From the NCBI RefSeq assembly GCF_001717465.1, contig NZ_CP017074.1, forward strand, positions 1 through 64,000: a stretch of 64,000 nt of DNA, given 5' to 3'. Below the pieces are notes generated by a model, which saw only the letters and a program-made list of their open reading frames with translations, did no database searches and had not been told where the DNA came from. The position numbers and the translations under genes are program-made. Origin of the DNA: Luteimonas sp. JM171. GTDB lineage: Bacteria; Pseudomonadota; Gammaproteobacteria; Xanthomonadales; Xanthomonadaceae. Positions 29,124-41,727 of this stretch are shown piece by piece. How positions within the stretch are numbered: the stretch's first letter is position 1; every line of letters begins with the position of its first letter.

Positions 29124-30911
29124 ATGTCCAGCTACCAGGCCCCCCTGACCGATATCCGCTTTGCCCTGCACGATGTCCTTGGCGTTGAAACGCTGTTCCA
29201 GCACCTGGGCAAGGACGAAGTGGGGCGCGACCTCATCGACGCGGTGCTCGAGGAAGGCGCGCGCTTCAACGAGACCGTGCTGGCCCCGCTCAACCGCGTG
29301 GGCGATGAGGTGGGCTGCAGTTTCGACAAGGCCACCGGCGCGGTCACCACCCCGCCCGGGTTCCGCGAGGCCTACCGGCAATACGTCGAAGCCGGCTGGC
29401 CATCGCTGAATGCACCGGTTGAATACGGTGGCCAGGGCCTGCCGCACGCCATCGGCATGGCGATGAAGGAAATGATCGACGCCGCCAACCTCGCGTGGGG
29501 CAACTTCCCGCTGCTTTCCCACGGCGCGGTGGAAGCGCTGCTGCACCATGGCAACGACTGGCAGCGCGAGATGTTCCTCAAGCCGCTGGTGGACGGGCGT
29601 TGGACCGGCACCATGTGCCTGACCGAGCCCCACTGCGGCACCGACCTGGGCCTGCTCAAGACCCGCGCCACGCCGCAGGACGACGGCAGCTACCGCATCA
29701 ATGGCACCAAGATCTTCATCACCGCCGGCGAGCACGACTTCACCGACAACATCGTGCATCTGGTGCTGGCCCGCCTTCCCGACGCCCCGGAAGGAAGCCG
29801 CGGCATCTCGCTGTTCGTGGTACCCAAGCTCGAGGTTGGCGAGGACGGCAGCACCGGCGCGCCCAACGGCGTGCGCTGCGGCGCCATTGAACACAAGATG
29901 GGCATCCATGGCTCGGCCACCTGCGTGCTGAACCTGGACGACGCCCGCGGCTGGCTGGTTGGCGAGCCCAACCGTGGCCTGATGGCGATGTTCACCATGA
30001 TGAACTCAGCGCGCGTGGCCGTCGGCGTCCAGGGCCTGGGCCTGGCGGACCGCGCATACCAGAATGCCCTGGCGTACTCCCGCGAGCGGCTGCAGATGCG
30101 TTCGCTGTCCGGCCCGAAGTGCCCCGAAAAAGCCGCTGACCCGATCATCGTGCATCCGGACGTACGCCGGATGCTGCTGACCTGCAAGGCGCTCACCGAG
30201 GGCGGGCGGGTGCTGGCATGTTTTGCCGGCACCCTGGTGGACACCATCAGCCACGCGCCCGATGCAGTGGAGCGGCAGCGCGCGGACGACCTGCTCGGCT
30301 TCCTCACCCCGATCATCAAGGGTTGCCTGACCGAGTGGGGCGTGGAATGCACCTACAACGCCATGCAGTGCTATGGCGGCCATGGCTACATCGCCGAGCA
30401 CGGGATGGAGCAGCTGGCGCGCGATGCGCGCATCACCACGCTCTACGAGGGCACCACCGGCATCCAGGCACTCGACCTGATGGGCCGCAAGACCATTCAG
30501 CTCAAGGCCGCCGGCCTGAAGGCATTCCTGGCGATGGTGGAGGAGTTCTGCAGCGCGTACGGCGATGACCCGGAGATGTCCGCGTTCGTGGCGCCCCTGC
30601 GCGAGAAGGCGGTGGAGTGGGAGCAGCTGACCCGCGACATCGCCCAGCGCGCCGCAGCCGATCCCGAGGAAATCGGCGCCGCCTCCTGGGACTACATGTT
30701 CTACTCGGGCTACGTGACCCTGGCCTACTGGTGGGCACGCAGCGTGGCCGCGGCGCGCAAGAGCGGACAGACGGAGCAGTTCAGGCAATCGAAGCTGGAG
30801 ACGGCACGGTTCTACTTCGCCCGGATCCTGCCGCGGACGCTCGCGCACAAGGCGGCCATCGAGGCCGGCGCCGCCCCGCTGATGGCGCTGGACGCCGACG
30901 CCTTCGGCTGA
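29124..30911 (+). CDS. Acyl-CoA dehydrogenase (DmdC/FadE-like, long form)
   Basis: FAD enzyme that introduces the alpha-beta double bond into acyl-CoA. 595 residues from ATG 29124: N-terminal extension (LTDIRFALHDVLGVETLFQHLG) typical of the 3-methylmercaptopropionyl-CoA dehydrogenase-like subfamily, flavin motif CLTEPHCGTDLGLLKTRA, MGIHGSATCVLNLDDARGWLVGEPNRGL, and the catalytic-Glu segment LYEGTTGIQALDLMGRK, then the family C-terminal helical domain. Likely role: beta-oxidation of fatty acids; the exact substrate cannot be read from sequence. Confidence 0.92.
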   Translation: MSSYQAPLTDIRFALHDVLGVETLFQHLGKDEVGRDLIDAVLEEGARFNETVLAPLNRVGDEVGCSFDKATGAVTTPPGFREAYRQYVEAGWPSLNAPVEYGGQGLPHAIGMAMKEMIDAANLAWGNFPLLSHGAVEALLHHGNDWQREMFLKPLVDGRWTGTMCLTEPHCGTDLGLLKTRATPQDDGSYRINGTKIFITAGEHDFTDNIVHLVLARLPDAPEGSRGISLFVVPKLEVGEDGSTGAPNGVRCGAIEHKMGIHGSATCVLNLDDARGWLVGEPNRGLMAMFTMMNSARVAVGVQGLGLADRAYQNALAYSRERLQMRSLSGPKCPEKAADPIIVHPDVRRMLLTCKALTEGGRVLACFAGTLVDTISHAPDAVERQRADDLLGFLTPIIKGCLTEWGVECTYNAMQCYGGHGYIAEHGMEQLARDARITTLYEGTTGIQALDLMGRKTIQLKAAGLKAFLAMVEEFCSAYGDDPEMSAFVAPLREKAVEWEQLTRDIAQRAAADPEEIGAASWDYMFYSGYVTLAYWWARSVAAARKSGQTEQFRQSKLETARFYFARILPRTLAHKAAIEAGAAPLMALDADAFG

Positions 30912-30958
30912 GCCGCCCTACACACGCCGTCACAATTCGGGTATATGCTGTTGTCCCG

Positions 30959-31645
30959 ATGAAGGACGACAGAGCGAAGCTTCGCCTGCTCCCCGCCGGA
31001 AGGCTGCCCCCGGCTGCGGGCAGCGCGGCCCTCGATCCCGTCCCTCCTGCTGGCCCTGGGCCCTCCCGCCCGGCGCGCCTGGACAGCGTGCGTCTGCTCT
31101 CGCTGGACGCCCACGGCCGCGTGCTTGACTGGATCAGCTGGCAGGACGCGGCGTGCCTCTATGCCCGCGATGCGGTCACCTGGACCCTCGGCGATCCCTG
31201 CCTGAGCGTGCACGGCGGCATCAGCCGCATCACCGGCGAGCGCACGGTCCTGCACGTGCATCCGATCATCGCCGCCCGCGGCCACGCGCGCGCCAAGGCG
31301 CTCAACCCCACGCCTGCCCTGACCAACCCGGCGCTGTTCGCCCGCGACCAGCACCTGTGCCTTTACTGCGGCAACCATTTTTCGCGCCAGCAGCTCACCC
31401 GCGACCATGTCATGCCGCTGTCCCAGGGCGGCCGCGACCTGTGGGAGAACGTGGTCAGCGCATGTTTCCAGTGCAATTCGCGTAAGGGTGGCCGCACCCC
31501 GGCCCAGGCGTCGATGCCACTGCTGGCCGTGCCCTACCGCCCGAGCTGGATCGAACACCTGATCCTCTCCAACCGCAACATCCTCGCCGACCAGATGGCG
31601 TTCCTGAAGTCGCAGCTGCCGCGCAACCCCCGGCAGATCTCCTGA
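30959..31645 (+). CDS. HNH endonuclease family protein
   Basis: A 228-residue protein with a zinc-bound HNH fold: CLYCGNHFSRQQLTRDHVMPLSQGGRDLWENVVSACFQCNSRKGG, that is two CxxC pairs around a DH motif and a central Asn. The N-terminal 80 residues (LLSLDAHGRVLDWISWQDAACLYARDAV) are conserved in a class of stand-alone McrA-like proteins that are widespread in proteobacteria and not part of restriction loci. Function unknown. ATG 30959 is closer to the conserved region than upstream in-frame starts. Confidence 0.85.
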   Translation: MKDDRAKLRLLPAGRLPPAAGSAALDPVPPAGPGPSRPARLDSVRLLSLDAHGRVLDWISWQDAACLYARDAVTWTLGDPCLSVHGGISRITGERTVLHVHPIIAARGHARAKALNPTPALTNPALFARDQHLCLYCGNHFSRQQLTRDHVMPLSQGGRDLWENVVSACFQCNSRKGGRTPAQASMPLLAVPYRPSWIEHLILSNRNILADQMAFLKSQLPRNPRQIS

Positions 31646-31698
31646 CCCCGGCGCGTTCCGGCTAGACTTGGGCTTTCATCAGGGGTGATCGCTGCAGC

Positions 31699-32886
31699 AT
31701 GGCATTGACTCTCGGCTTCACCAGCATGGACCAGGCGACCGAAACCGCGCTGCGCGCGGCCTTCAGCGACGCCAACGCCAAGCTCCAGGGGCTCTTCTCG
31801 CTGGCGTCCAGCGACGCCGCCGACTACGTCATCATCGACATGGACAGCATGTACGGCCCCATGGGCTGGCTGCGCCTGCATGCCGCCGGCAAGCAGGTGA
31901 TCGGGCTCACGAGCGCGGCGCGCACCCAGGCGGACTTCCGGATTGGTCGGCCGTTCGATACCGGATCCATGATGGAAGTGCTGCAACAGGTTGCGGCCAG
32001 CGAAGGGGTTGAGGCCAGGGCCGCGACGACCGCGACGGTTCCCCTGGTGCCGGCGGCGACAGCGGACGCCGTTGACGCCCCGCCCGCGGCGCCGTCAGGG
32101 CTTGCGCCAGCCCCGGAACCAGTGACGGAGGAACCGGCCGGCAAGGCGCCCGAAGCACCTGAAGCATCGAATCCGCAATCGGGCGAAGCGCCCGGATCAG
32201 CCGCGGACGCCGCAGCCCCCGCTCCGGCTGCGACCGGGGAAGCCGCCGACGGGGGCGATGATCCAGCCGCCCACGGCCCGGGCCCCGACCCGGAGCCGGA
32301 AACCGCCCTCCCCCCGCGCGACCCCATGTTCGTGGACTGGATGATGCCGGGCGCGCTCCGCGGCCGGCTGCGCTACCGGCGCGGCAATGGCCCGGCCCTG
32401 TGGATCGACGCCGATGCCCGCCAGTACCACGGCCCGCAGCAGCTCAAGCCGCTGGTGGAGGGACTGCGGGGGACGGTGACGGAGGCCGATTTCGAACCGG
32501 TCGACGACGCCACCTGGGCGGAAGGCAGCGCCGCCGCCGGGGAAGCCCAGCCGCTCTCGCGCCTGCAGTGGCTGGGCGGCCTGCTCGCCGGCAACGGGGA
32601 GCTCCTGCCCGGCAACGATCCCGAAGGACGCTACCGGCTCACCCGCTGGCCGCAGACCGAGCGCGAATACCCGCGGCATTTCCGCATCGCCACCGCGATG
32701 ATGAAGGGGCCCGCGACGCTGGCCGAGATCGCCGAGGCCAGCGGCAGCCCGCTGGCCGAAGTGGTTGATTTCGCCAACGCCAACCTTGCCACCGGCTTTG
32801 CCGAGTTCGTGCCCGAGCCGGAGCCCGAACCCGAAGCCCCTGCGCGCCCGACGGGCTTTTTCCGGCGCCTGCGCGGAAGGACCTGA
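31699..32886 (+). CDS. Uncharacterised protein with a possible pseudo-receiver domain
   Basis: A 395-residue protein that I do not recognise. Residues 1-100 resemble a degenerate response-regulator receiver (YVIIDMDSM at the Asp strand, VIGLTSA at the Thr strand, RPFD in place of KPF). A Pro/Ala/Glu-rich linker of about 110 residues follows (110-210). The C-terminal part (215-385) is folded-looking, with [42 protein letters not shown] suggesting a winged-helix end. The fold assignments are inference. It lies between the HNH gene and dxs. Confidence 0.7.
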   Translation: MALTLGFTSMDQATETALRAAFSDANAKLQGLFSLASSDAADYVIIDMDSMYGPMGWLRLHAAGKQVIGLTSAARTQADFRIGRPFDTGSMMEVLQQVAASEGVEARAATTATVPLVPAATADAVDAPPAAPSGLAPAPEPVTEEPAGKAPEAPEASNPQSGEAPGSAADAAAPAPAATGEAADGGDDPAAHGPGPDPEPETALPPRDPMFVDWMMPGALRGRLRYRRGNGPALWIDADARQYHGPQQLKPLVEGLRGTVTEADFEPVDDATWAEGSAAAGEAQPLSRLQWLGGLLAGNGELLPGNDPEGRYRLTRWPQTEREYPRHFRIATAMMKGPATLAEIAEASGSPLAEVVDFANANLATGFAEFVPEPEPEPEAPARPTGFFRRLRGRT

Positions 32887-32942
32887 ACAGGCAACGCGGG
32901 GCTCGCCTTGCCCCTTGCGGCAGGGGGGGCGAAAATGCAGCG

Positions 32943-34859
32943 ATGATGGACCCCACACGCTATCCGCGCCTGTCGCGGATCGACTCCCCGGCCGACCTGC
33001 GCGGCTTCCCGGAGGCCGAGCTCCCGCAGATCGCCAGCGAACTGCGTGAATACCTCATTGAATCGGTCGGCCGCAGCGGCGGGCACTTCGGTGCCGGCCT
33101 CGGGGTGATCGAGCTGACCACCGCCCTGCACTGGCTCTACGACACTCCCGACGACCGGATCGTGTGGGACGTGGGCCACCAGTGCTATCCGCACAAGATC
33201 CTCACCGGCCGGCGCGACTCGATCCACACCGTCAAGCAGAAGGACGGCGTGGCGCCGTTCCCCAAGCGGGATGAAAGCGAGTACGACACCTTCGGCGTCG
33301 GCCACTCCAGCACTTCGATCTCCGCCGCCCTGGGCATGGCGATCGCCAACGCCCGCGCCGGCAACGACCGCAAGGTGGTGGCGGTGATCGGTGATGGCGC
33401 GATGACCGCCGGCATGGCCTACGAGGCGCTGAACCACGCCGGCGGCATGGACGTCGAGCCGGACATGCTGGTGATCCTCAACGACAACCGCATGTCGATC
33501 TCCGAGGCCGTGGGCGGGCTCACCCGCATGCTCGGGCGCATGAGCGGCAGCAGCACCCTCAACGCCTTGCGCGAGGGCGGCAAGAAGCTGCTGGGCGACA
33601 AGAACAGCCCGCCGGCGCGCTTCGTCAAGCGCTGGGAAGGCCAGTGGAAGGGCATGTTCGTGCCCTCCACCCTGTTCGAGGAAATGGGCTTCCATTACAC
33701 CGGCCCGATCGACGGCCACGACATGAAGGCGCTGGTGGGCGCGCTGCGCACGCTCAAGGGGCTCAAGGGCCCGCAGCTGCTGCACGTGATCACCACCAAG
33801 GGCAAGGGCTTCGAACTGGCCGAGGATGACCAGATCGGCTACCACGCGGTTTCGCCGTTTGATCCGGCCAAGGGCGTGGTGGCCAAGTCCGGCCCGAAGA
33901 AGCCGACCTATACCGACGTCTTCGGCAACTGGCTGTGCGACATGGCCGCCGCCGACAAGCGGCTCATGGGGATCACCCCGGCCATGCGCGAGGGCTCGGG
34001 CCTGGTGCGCTTCAGCAAGGAGTACCCGGAGCGCTACTTCGACGTGGCCATCGCCGAGCAGCACGCGGTGACCCTGGCCGCGGGCATGGCCACCGAAGGC
34101 GCCAAGCCGGTGGTGGCGATCTACTCCACGTTCCTGCAGCGCGGCTATGACCAGCTGGTGCACGACGTGGCCATCCAGGACCTGGACGTGCTGTTCGCGA
34201 TCGACCGCGGCGGCGTGGTCGGGCCGGACGGTGCCACCCACGCCGGCAACCTCGACCTGAGCTACCTGCGTTGCGTACCGAACATGGTGGTGATGGCGCC
34301 GGCGGACGAGGACGAATGCCGGAAGATGCTGTCCACCGGCTTCCAGCACGAAGGCCCGGCGGCAGTGCGCTATCCGCGCGGCAGCGGCCCGGGCGTCGCG
34401 GTCGGGGACAGCCTGGACACGCTGCCGATCGGCAAGGCCGAGCTGCGCCATCGCGGCGCCAATATCGCGCTGCTGGCGTTCGGCGCGATCGTCCCGGCCG
34501 CCGAGAAGGCGGGCGAGGCCCTGGGGCTCACCGTGGTCAACATGCGCTTCGTCAAGCCGCTCGATCGTGAGCTGCTGCTTGAACTGGCGGAATCCCACGA
34601 AGGCTTCGTCACCCTTGAAGACAACGTGGTCATGGGCGGCGCGGGTTCGGCGGTGGCGGAGCTGCTGCACGCGGAAGGCATCACCCTGCCGATCCTCCAG
34701 CTTGGCCTGCCTGACGCATTCCAGCGCCACGCCAGCCGCGAAGACCTTCTGGCCGAAGCGGGGCTGGACGAAGACGGGATCCGGGCGTCGATCCTCGCAC
34801 GTTGGCCGCGCCTGGCCGACGCCGGCGCGCCCGCGCGCGCGGCTGCCGGCGGAGCCTGA
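32943..34859 (+). CDS. dxs: 1-deoxy-D-xylulose-5-phosphate synthase
   Basis: First enzyme of the MEP isoprenoid pathway: pyruvate plus glyceraldehyde 3-phosphate to DXP, thiamine-diphosphate dependent. 638 residues. TPP/Mg motif [18 protein letters not shown] and the downstream NDN, the His of [12 protein letters not shown], catalytic Glu in [15 protein letters not shown] and the C-terminal transketolase domain are all present. ATG at 32943 or 32946 ([10 protein letters not shown]). Length is normal for the family. Confidence 0.97.
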   Translation: MMDPTRYPRLSRIDSPADLRGFPEAELPQIASELREYLIESVGRSGGHFGAGLGVIELTTALHWLYDTPDDRIVWDVGHQCYPHKILTGRRDSIHTVKQKDGVAPFPKRDESEYDTFGVGHSSTSISAALGMAIANARAGNDRKVVAVIGDGAMTAGMAYEALNHAGGMDVEPDMLVILNDNRMSISEAVGGLTRMLGRMSGSSTLNALREGGKKLLGDKNSPPARFVKRWEGQWKGMFVPSTLFEEMGFHYTGPIDGHDMKALVGALRTLKGLKGPQLLHVITTKGKGFELAEDDQIGYHAVSPFDPAKGVVAKSGPKKPTYTDVFGNWLCDMAAADKRLMGITPAMREGSGLVRFSKEYPERYFDVAIAEQHAVTLAAGMATEGAKPVVAIYSTFLQRGYDQLVHDVAIQDLDVLFAIDRGGVVGPDGATHAGNLDLSYLRCVPNMVVMAPADEDECRKMLSTGFQHEGPAAVRYPRGSGPGVAVGDSLDTLPIGKAELRHRGANIALLAFGAIVPAAEKAGEALGLTVVNMRFVKPLDRELLLELAESHEGFVTLEDNVVMGGAGSAVAELLHAEGITLPILQLGLPDAFQRHASREDLLAEAGLDEDGIRASILARWPRLADAGAPARAAAGGA

Positions 34860-34944
34860 GTCTTGCGGCCGTGATCCGGCCGCTTCCAGCAACGGCTATC
34901 ATCGGCGCCTGGATCCGGAGTCACACGCAATCAGGGGGGGATGC

Positions 34945-36045
34945 GTGCTGAAGCCCAACCCGCCCGCTGACCGGGCTCCACCTGTCGAGACGCTGCAAAT
35001 GGAATCGGCGCGGGCACGCGCGCGGTTTCCGCGGCGTGTGTACCGGTTCCGGATCATGGGTATGGGGCTGGGGATGCTCCCGGTGGCTGCCGTGCTGCAC
35101 GAGGTCTCTGCATCGTGGCCGGCCTGGGCCATCTGCGCGTTCATCGGCCTGGCCTGGCCGCATCTGGCCCTCCAGCTGGCCAGGCGCAGCGCGGCGCCGC
35201 ACCGGGCCGAAACGCGCAACCTGCTGGCCGACTCCGCGATGGCGGGGTTTTGCGTGGCGCTGATGCAGTTCAACCTGCTGCCAAGCGTGCTGATCCTCAC
35301 CCTGGCCACGGTGGACAAGATCAGCACCGGGATCCCCGGCCTGTGGCTGCGCTCGATGCCGGCGATCCTGGGCGGCATCCTCCTGGGCGGGCTGTTCACC
35401 GGCTTCGCCTTCCAGCCGGCGACGAGCATGACCGTGATCCTCGCCAGCCTGCCGGTACTGCTGATCCACACCATCGCCGTGAGCCTGGCCGGCAACGCCC
35501 TGATTGCAAAGATCCGCCACAAGAACCGCCAGCTCGACGAACTCACCCGGGTGGACGCGCTCACCGGCTTGGGGACCCGCCGCCACTGGCAGGAGCACGC
35601 GGCGCGCGCCCTGGCCGACCACCTCGAGCGCGGGGCGCCTGCCACGCTGATGATGCTGGACATCGACAACTTCAAGCGCGCCAACGACCAGCACGGCCAC
35701 GCGACCGGAGACGAGGCGCTGCGCACCGTGGCCCGCGTGGTGCTCCGGCACCTGGGCGAGCATGGGCGCGCCGGCCGCTACGGCGGTGACGAATTCGCAG
35801 TGGTCCTCGCCGGCACCCGGACCGCGGGCGCCCGCGCCGTGGCGGAAAGAATCCGTCGCGAGATGGCAAACGTCCGCCTGGACGGCGCACCCGACGTGGC
35901 CTGCACCGTCAGCATCGGCATTGCCGAGGTCGGACGCGGGCACAGCACCCTGGAGCAGTGGCTGGAAGAGGCCGACGATTCGCTGTACCGCGCCAAGCGC
36001 GCTGGCAGGAATCGTGTGGCAGGCGGGGCCGCGGAAACCGCATGA
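34945..36045 (+). CDS. MASE2-GGDEF diguanylate cyclase
   Basis: Makes cyclic di-GMP from GTP. 366 residues: an N-terminal MASE2 membrane sensor with about five spans, starting at the hallmark RRVYRFRIMGMGLG, followed by a GGDEF domain (LDELTRVDALTGLGTRRHWQEH, DIDNFKRANDQHGH, active site RYGGDEFAV). The I-site position upstream of GGDEF shows no clear RxxD. The layout is like E. coli DgcC (AdrA/YaiC), which controls cellulose and biofilm. I choose GTG 34945 after a GGGGGG stretch; ATG 34999 is an alternative. Confidence 0.92.
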   Translation: MLKPNPPADRAPPVETLQMESARARARFPRRVYRFRIMGMGLGMLPVAAVLHEVSASWPAWAICAFIGLAWPHLALQLARRSAAPHRAETRNLLADSAMAGFCVALMQFNLLPSVLILTLATVDKISTGIPGLWLRSMPAILGGILLGGLFTGFAFQPATSMTVILASLPVLLIHTIAVSLAGNALIAKIRHKNRQLDELTRVDALTGLGTRRHWQEHAARALADHLERGAPATLMMLDIDNFKRANDQHGHATGDEALRTVARVVLRHLGEHGRAGRYGGDEFAVVLAGTRTAGARAVAERIRREMANVRLDGAPDVACTVSIGIAEVGRGHSTLEQWLEEADDSLYRAKRAGRNRVAGGAAETA

Positions 36046-36054
36046 AAACCGGAT

Positions 36055-36131
36055 TGGTCGGGGTGGCCGGATTCGAACCGACGACCACCTGTCCCCCAGA
36101 CAGGTGCGCTACCAGGCTGCGCTACACCCCG
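36055..36131 (-). tRNA. tRNA-Pro (GGG)
   Basis: Acceptor CGGGGTG, anticodon loop CTGGGGG (anticodon GGG), T-loop TTCGAAT and encoded CCA. It follows ihfA-merR at the end of the minus-strand translation cluster. Confidence 0.95.
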
Positions 36132-36197
36132 ATCAGGTTTTCCCCGCGGAAGCGGCCGGCCATTGTAGCCGGATTCTGGCCATGCTTGTAGAGCGGA

Positions 36198-36554
36198 TCA
36201 GCGCCGCAGGACCTGCAGGATCTCCTCCAGCTCGCTGCGCACCTGGCGCACGATCTGGGTGCTCATCACCGATTCCTGGCGGGCGTCCTCGCCTTCCAGC
36301 CGCAGCCGGGCGCCACCGATGGTGTAGCCCTGTTCGTACAACAGGGCGCGGATCTGGCGCACCATCAACACGTCGTGGCGCTGGTAATAGCGGCGGTTGC
36401 CCCGGCGCTTGACCGGCTTGAGACCGGGAAACTCGGTTTCCCAATAGCGCAGCACATGCGGCTTGACGTCGCACAGCTCGCTGACCTCGCCGATGGTGAA
36501 GTAGCGCTTGGCCGGGATCGGCGGCAGCTCGCGGTTGCTCCCCGGGTCAAGCAT
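36198..36554 (-). CDS. MerR-family transcriptional regulator
   Basis: A 118-residue DNA-binding protein. The MerR winged helix begins [40 protein letters not shown] and continues through [25 protein letters not shown]; the C-terminal helix is short with no metal- or drug-binding domain. Members of this short type sit next to ihfA in many gammaproteobacteria. Its start overlaps the ihfA end by eight bases, so the two are co-expressed. Target genes unknown. Confidence 0.93.
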   Translation of the reverse strand: MLDPGSNRELPPIPAKRYFTIGEVSELCDVKPHVLRYWETEFPGLKPVKRRGNRRYYQRHDVLMVRQIRALLYEQGYTIGGARLRLEGEDARQESVMSTQIVRQVRSELEEILQVLRR

Positions 36555-36852
36555 CTCCTGCCTCCGGCGTGTAGGCCTCCACACGCTCCTTGAGCTTCTG
36601 GCCCGGGCGGAAGGTGACCACGGTACGGGCGGAGATCGGGATCTCCTCGCCTGTTTTGGGGTTGCGGCCGGGGCGCTCGTTCTTGCGCCGCAGGTCGAAG
36701 TTGCCAAAGCCCGAAAGCTTCACCTGCCGGCCCTGCTGCAGGGCCTCGCGCAGCACCTCGAAGAACGCGTCGACGAATTCCTTCGCCTCGCGCTTGTTCA
36801 GGCCGACTTCCTCGTACAGCCGCTCGGCCATCTGTGCCTTCGTCAGTGCCAT
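36547..36852 (-). CDS. ihfA: Integration host factor subunit alpha
   Basis: DNA-bending protein of 101 residues: [34 protein letters not shown], then [28 protein letters not shown] with the intercalating Pro in the beta-arm. It forms a heterodimer with IhfB. It follows pheT as in E. coli (pheST-ihfA). Confidence 0.97.
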   Translation of the reverse strand: MALTKAQMAERLYEEVGLNKREAKEFVDAFFEVLREALQQGRQVKLSGFGNFDLRRKNERPGRNPKTGEEIPISARTVVTFRPGQKLKERVEAYTPEAGDA

Positions 36853-36866
36853 GGACCCCTGCTTCC

Positions 36867-40348
<3,482 letters not shown>

Positions 40349-40708
40349 TTACGCTGCGAGCGCGCCCTTCGCCTTTTCGGCCAGCGCGGCAAACCCGGCG
40401 GCGTCGTGCACGGCGATGTCCGCCAGCACCTTGCGATCCAGGGTGATGCCGGCCTTGGAGAGGCCGTTCATGAAGCGGCTGTAGCTCAGGCCGTTGACCC
40501 GGGCAGCGGCGTTGATGCGGGTGATCCACAGCGAGCGGAAATTGCGCTTCTTCTGCTTGCGGTGGATGTAGGCGTACTGCTGGGCCTTGATGACGGCCTG
40601 GTTGGCAACGCGGAACACCTTGCGGCGCGCGTTGTAGTAACCCTTGGCCTGGCTCAGGACCTTCTTGTGACGGCGACGTGCGGTGACGCCACGCTTGACT
40701 CGTGCCAT
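40349..40708 (-). CDS. rplT: 50S ribosomal protein L20
   Basis: Large-subunit assembly protein, 119 residues, very basic: [42 protein letters not shown] and [26 protein letters not shown]. It binds 23S rRNA, and in E. coli it represses rpmI-rplT translation. It follows rpmI by 13 bases. Confidence 0.98.
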   Translation of the reverse strand: MARVKRGVTARRRHKKVLSQAKGYYNARRKVFRVANQAVIKAQQYAYIHRKQKKRNFRSLWITRINAAARVNGLSYSRFMNGLSKAGITLDRKVLADIAVHDAAGFAALAEKAKGALAA

Positions 40709-40721
40709 GGTTCAGCCCTCC

Positions 40722-40919
40722 TCAGAGATACGGCAGCATGCGGTCGAGGCGACCGGCATCGGAAGCGTCGATGTGGTTCGTCTGGCGCAGGTTGCGCTTA
40801 CGCTTCGTGGCCATCTTGGTGAGGATGTGGCTGCGGTTGGCGTGGCCCGCCTTGTACTTGCCGGAAGCGGTCTTCCGGAAGCGCTTGGCCGCGCCCCGAT
40901 GGGTCTTGATCTTGGGCAT
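40722..40919 (-). CDS. rpmI: 50S ribosomal protein L35
   Basis: 65 residues: [45 protein letters not shown], the conserved L35 sequence. First gene of rpmI-rplT, with a promoter in the 200-base gap after infC. Confidence 0.98.
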   Translation of the reverse strand: MPKIKTHRGAAKRFRKTASGKYKAGHANRSHILTKMATKRKRNLRQTNHIDASDAGRLDRMLPYL

Positions 40920-41062
40920 TTCGGTGTCCTTGTCTCTTCTGGTCCGGTTCGGGCGGCGGCCATGCCGCGCTTGTTTGCCCTGGCCGGTCTAAGCCCTTGA
41001 TTCCTCGCGGAACAGGGGCGGCTTGGAACGACAATAAATCTCCGGGCGCGCCGGAGCCGGCC

Positions 41063-41091
41063 ATTATGCCGGGGAACGCTGCGGTGCGCAA
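41063..41091 (-). promoter_or_regulatory. Putative promoter of rpmI-rplT
   Basis: TTGCGC (41086-41091), 17 bases, CATAAT (41063-41068) on the minus strand, in the 202-base gap between infC and rpmI. This leaves about 140 bases of leader before rpmI, room for an L20-binding structure, which I did not identify. Confidence 0.55.
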
Positions 41092-41121
41092 ACCTTGCGG
41101 CGCCGGGAAGGCGCCGGGGCG

Positions 41122-41643
41122 CTACTTCTTCTTGGGCGCGATCATCATCACCATCTGCCGGCCTTCCATGCGCGGCCGGGACTCGATCACGATGTCCTCG
41201 CCGAGGTCGGCCTCGATCCGGTCCAGCATCTGCCGGCCCAGCTCCTGGTGGCTCATTTCGCGGCCACGGAACCGAATGTTCACCTTGATCTTGTCCCCGT
41301 CCTCCAGGAATCCGCGCATCTTCCGCATCTTGATCGCGTAATCCCCGCTGTCGGTGACGGGGCGGAACTTCACTTCCTTGATCTCGACCTGCTTCTGCTT
41401 CTTCTTGGCCGCGTTGGCCTTCTTCTGCTGGTCGAACCTGTACTTGCCGTAATCCATGATCCGGCATACCGGAGGATCAGCGTTGGGCTGGATCTCGACC
41501 AGATCGAGGCCTTCTTCCTGCGCCTGCTGCAGGGCCTCGTCCCGCGAGAGGACGCCGATCATTTCGCCATCGGAACCGATCACGCGCACGCGCGGTACGC
41601 GGATGTCCTGGTTCCTGCGGTTCTGCTTGTCCGGGGTACTGAT
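41122..41643 (-). CDS. infC: Translation initiation factor IF-3
   Basis: Binds the 30S subunit and checks the initiator codon. 173 residues if started at ATC 41643: [38 protein letters not shown], then [12 protein letters not shown], and the C domain to [10 protein letters not shown]. No ATG/GTG/TTG precedes the conserved N-terminus in frame; the GTG-based frame at 41589 would lose about 18 conserved residues. GGAG lies eight bases before the ATC. E. coli infC uses AUU for autoregulation, so a non-standard start is expected. Confidence 0.93.
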   Translation of the reverse strand: MSTPDKQNRRNQDIRVPRVRVIGSDGEMIGVLSRDEALQQAQEEGLDLVEIQPNADPPVCRIMDYGKYRFDQQKKANAAKKKQKQVEIKEVKFRPVTDSGDYAIKMRKMRGFLEDGDKIKVNIRFRGREMSHQELGRQMLDRIEADLGEDIVIESRPRMEGRQMVMMIAPKKK

Positions 41644-41727
41644 ATTGCAATCTCCAAAATCGGTGAAACCGGCCGCCCGTCAGCGTCCGGGAATGCCGGC
41701 GCGCGTCCGCGCCGGGTCGTTACACGT

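Noticed and set aside
34864..34884. Terminator after dxs (GCGGCCG/CGGCCGC stem)
   Set aside because: A stem is visible but no U-run follows and the next gene is in the same direction, so I do not call it a terminator.
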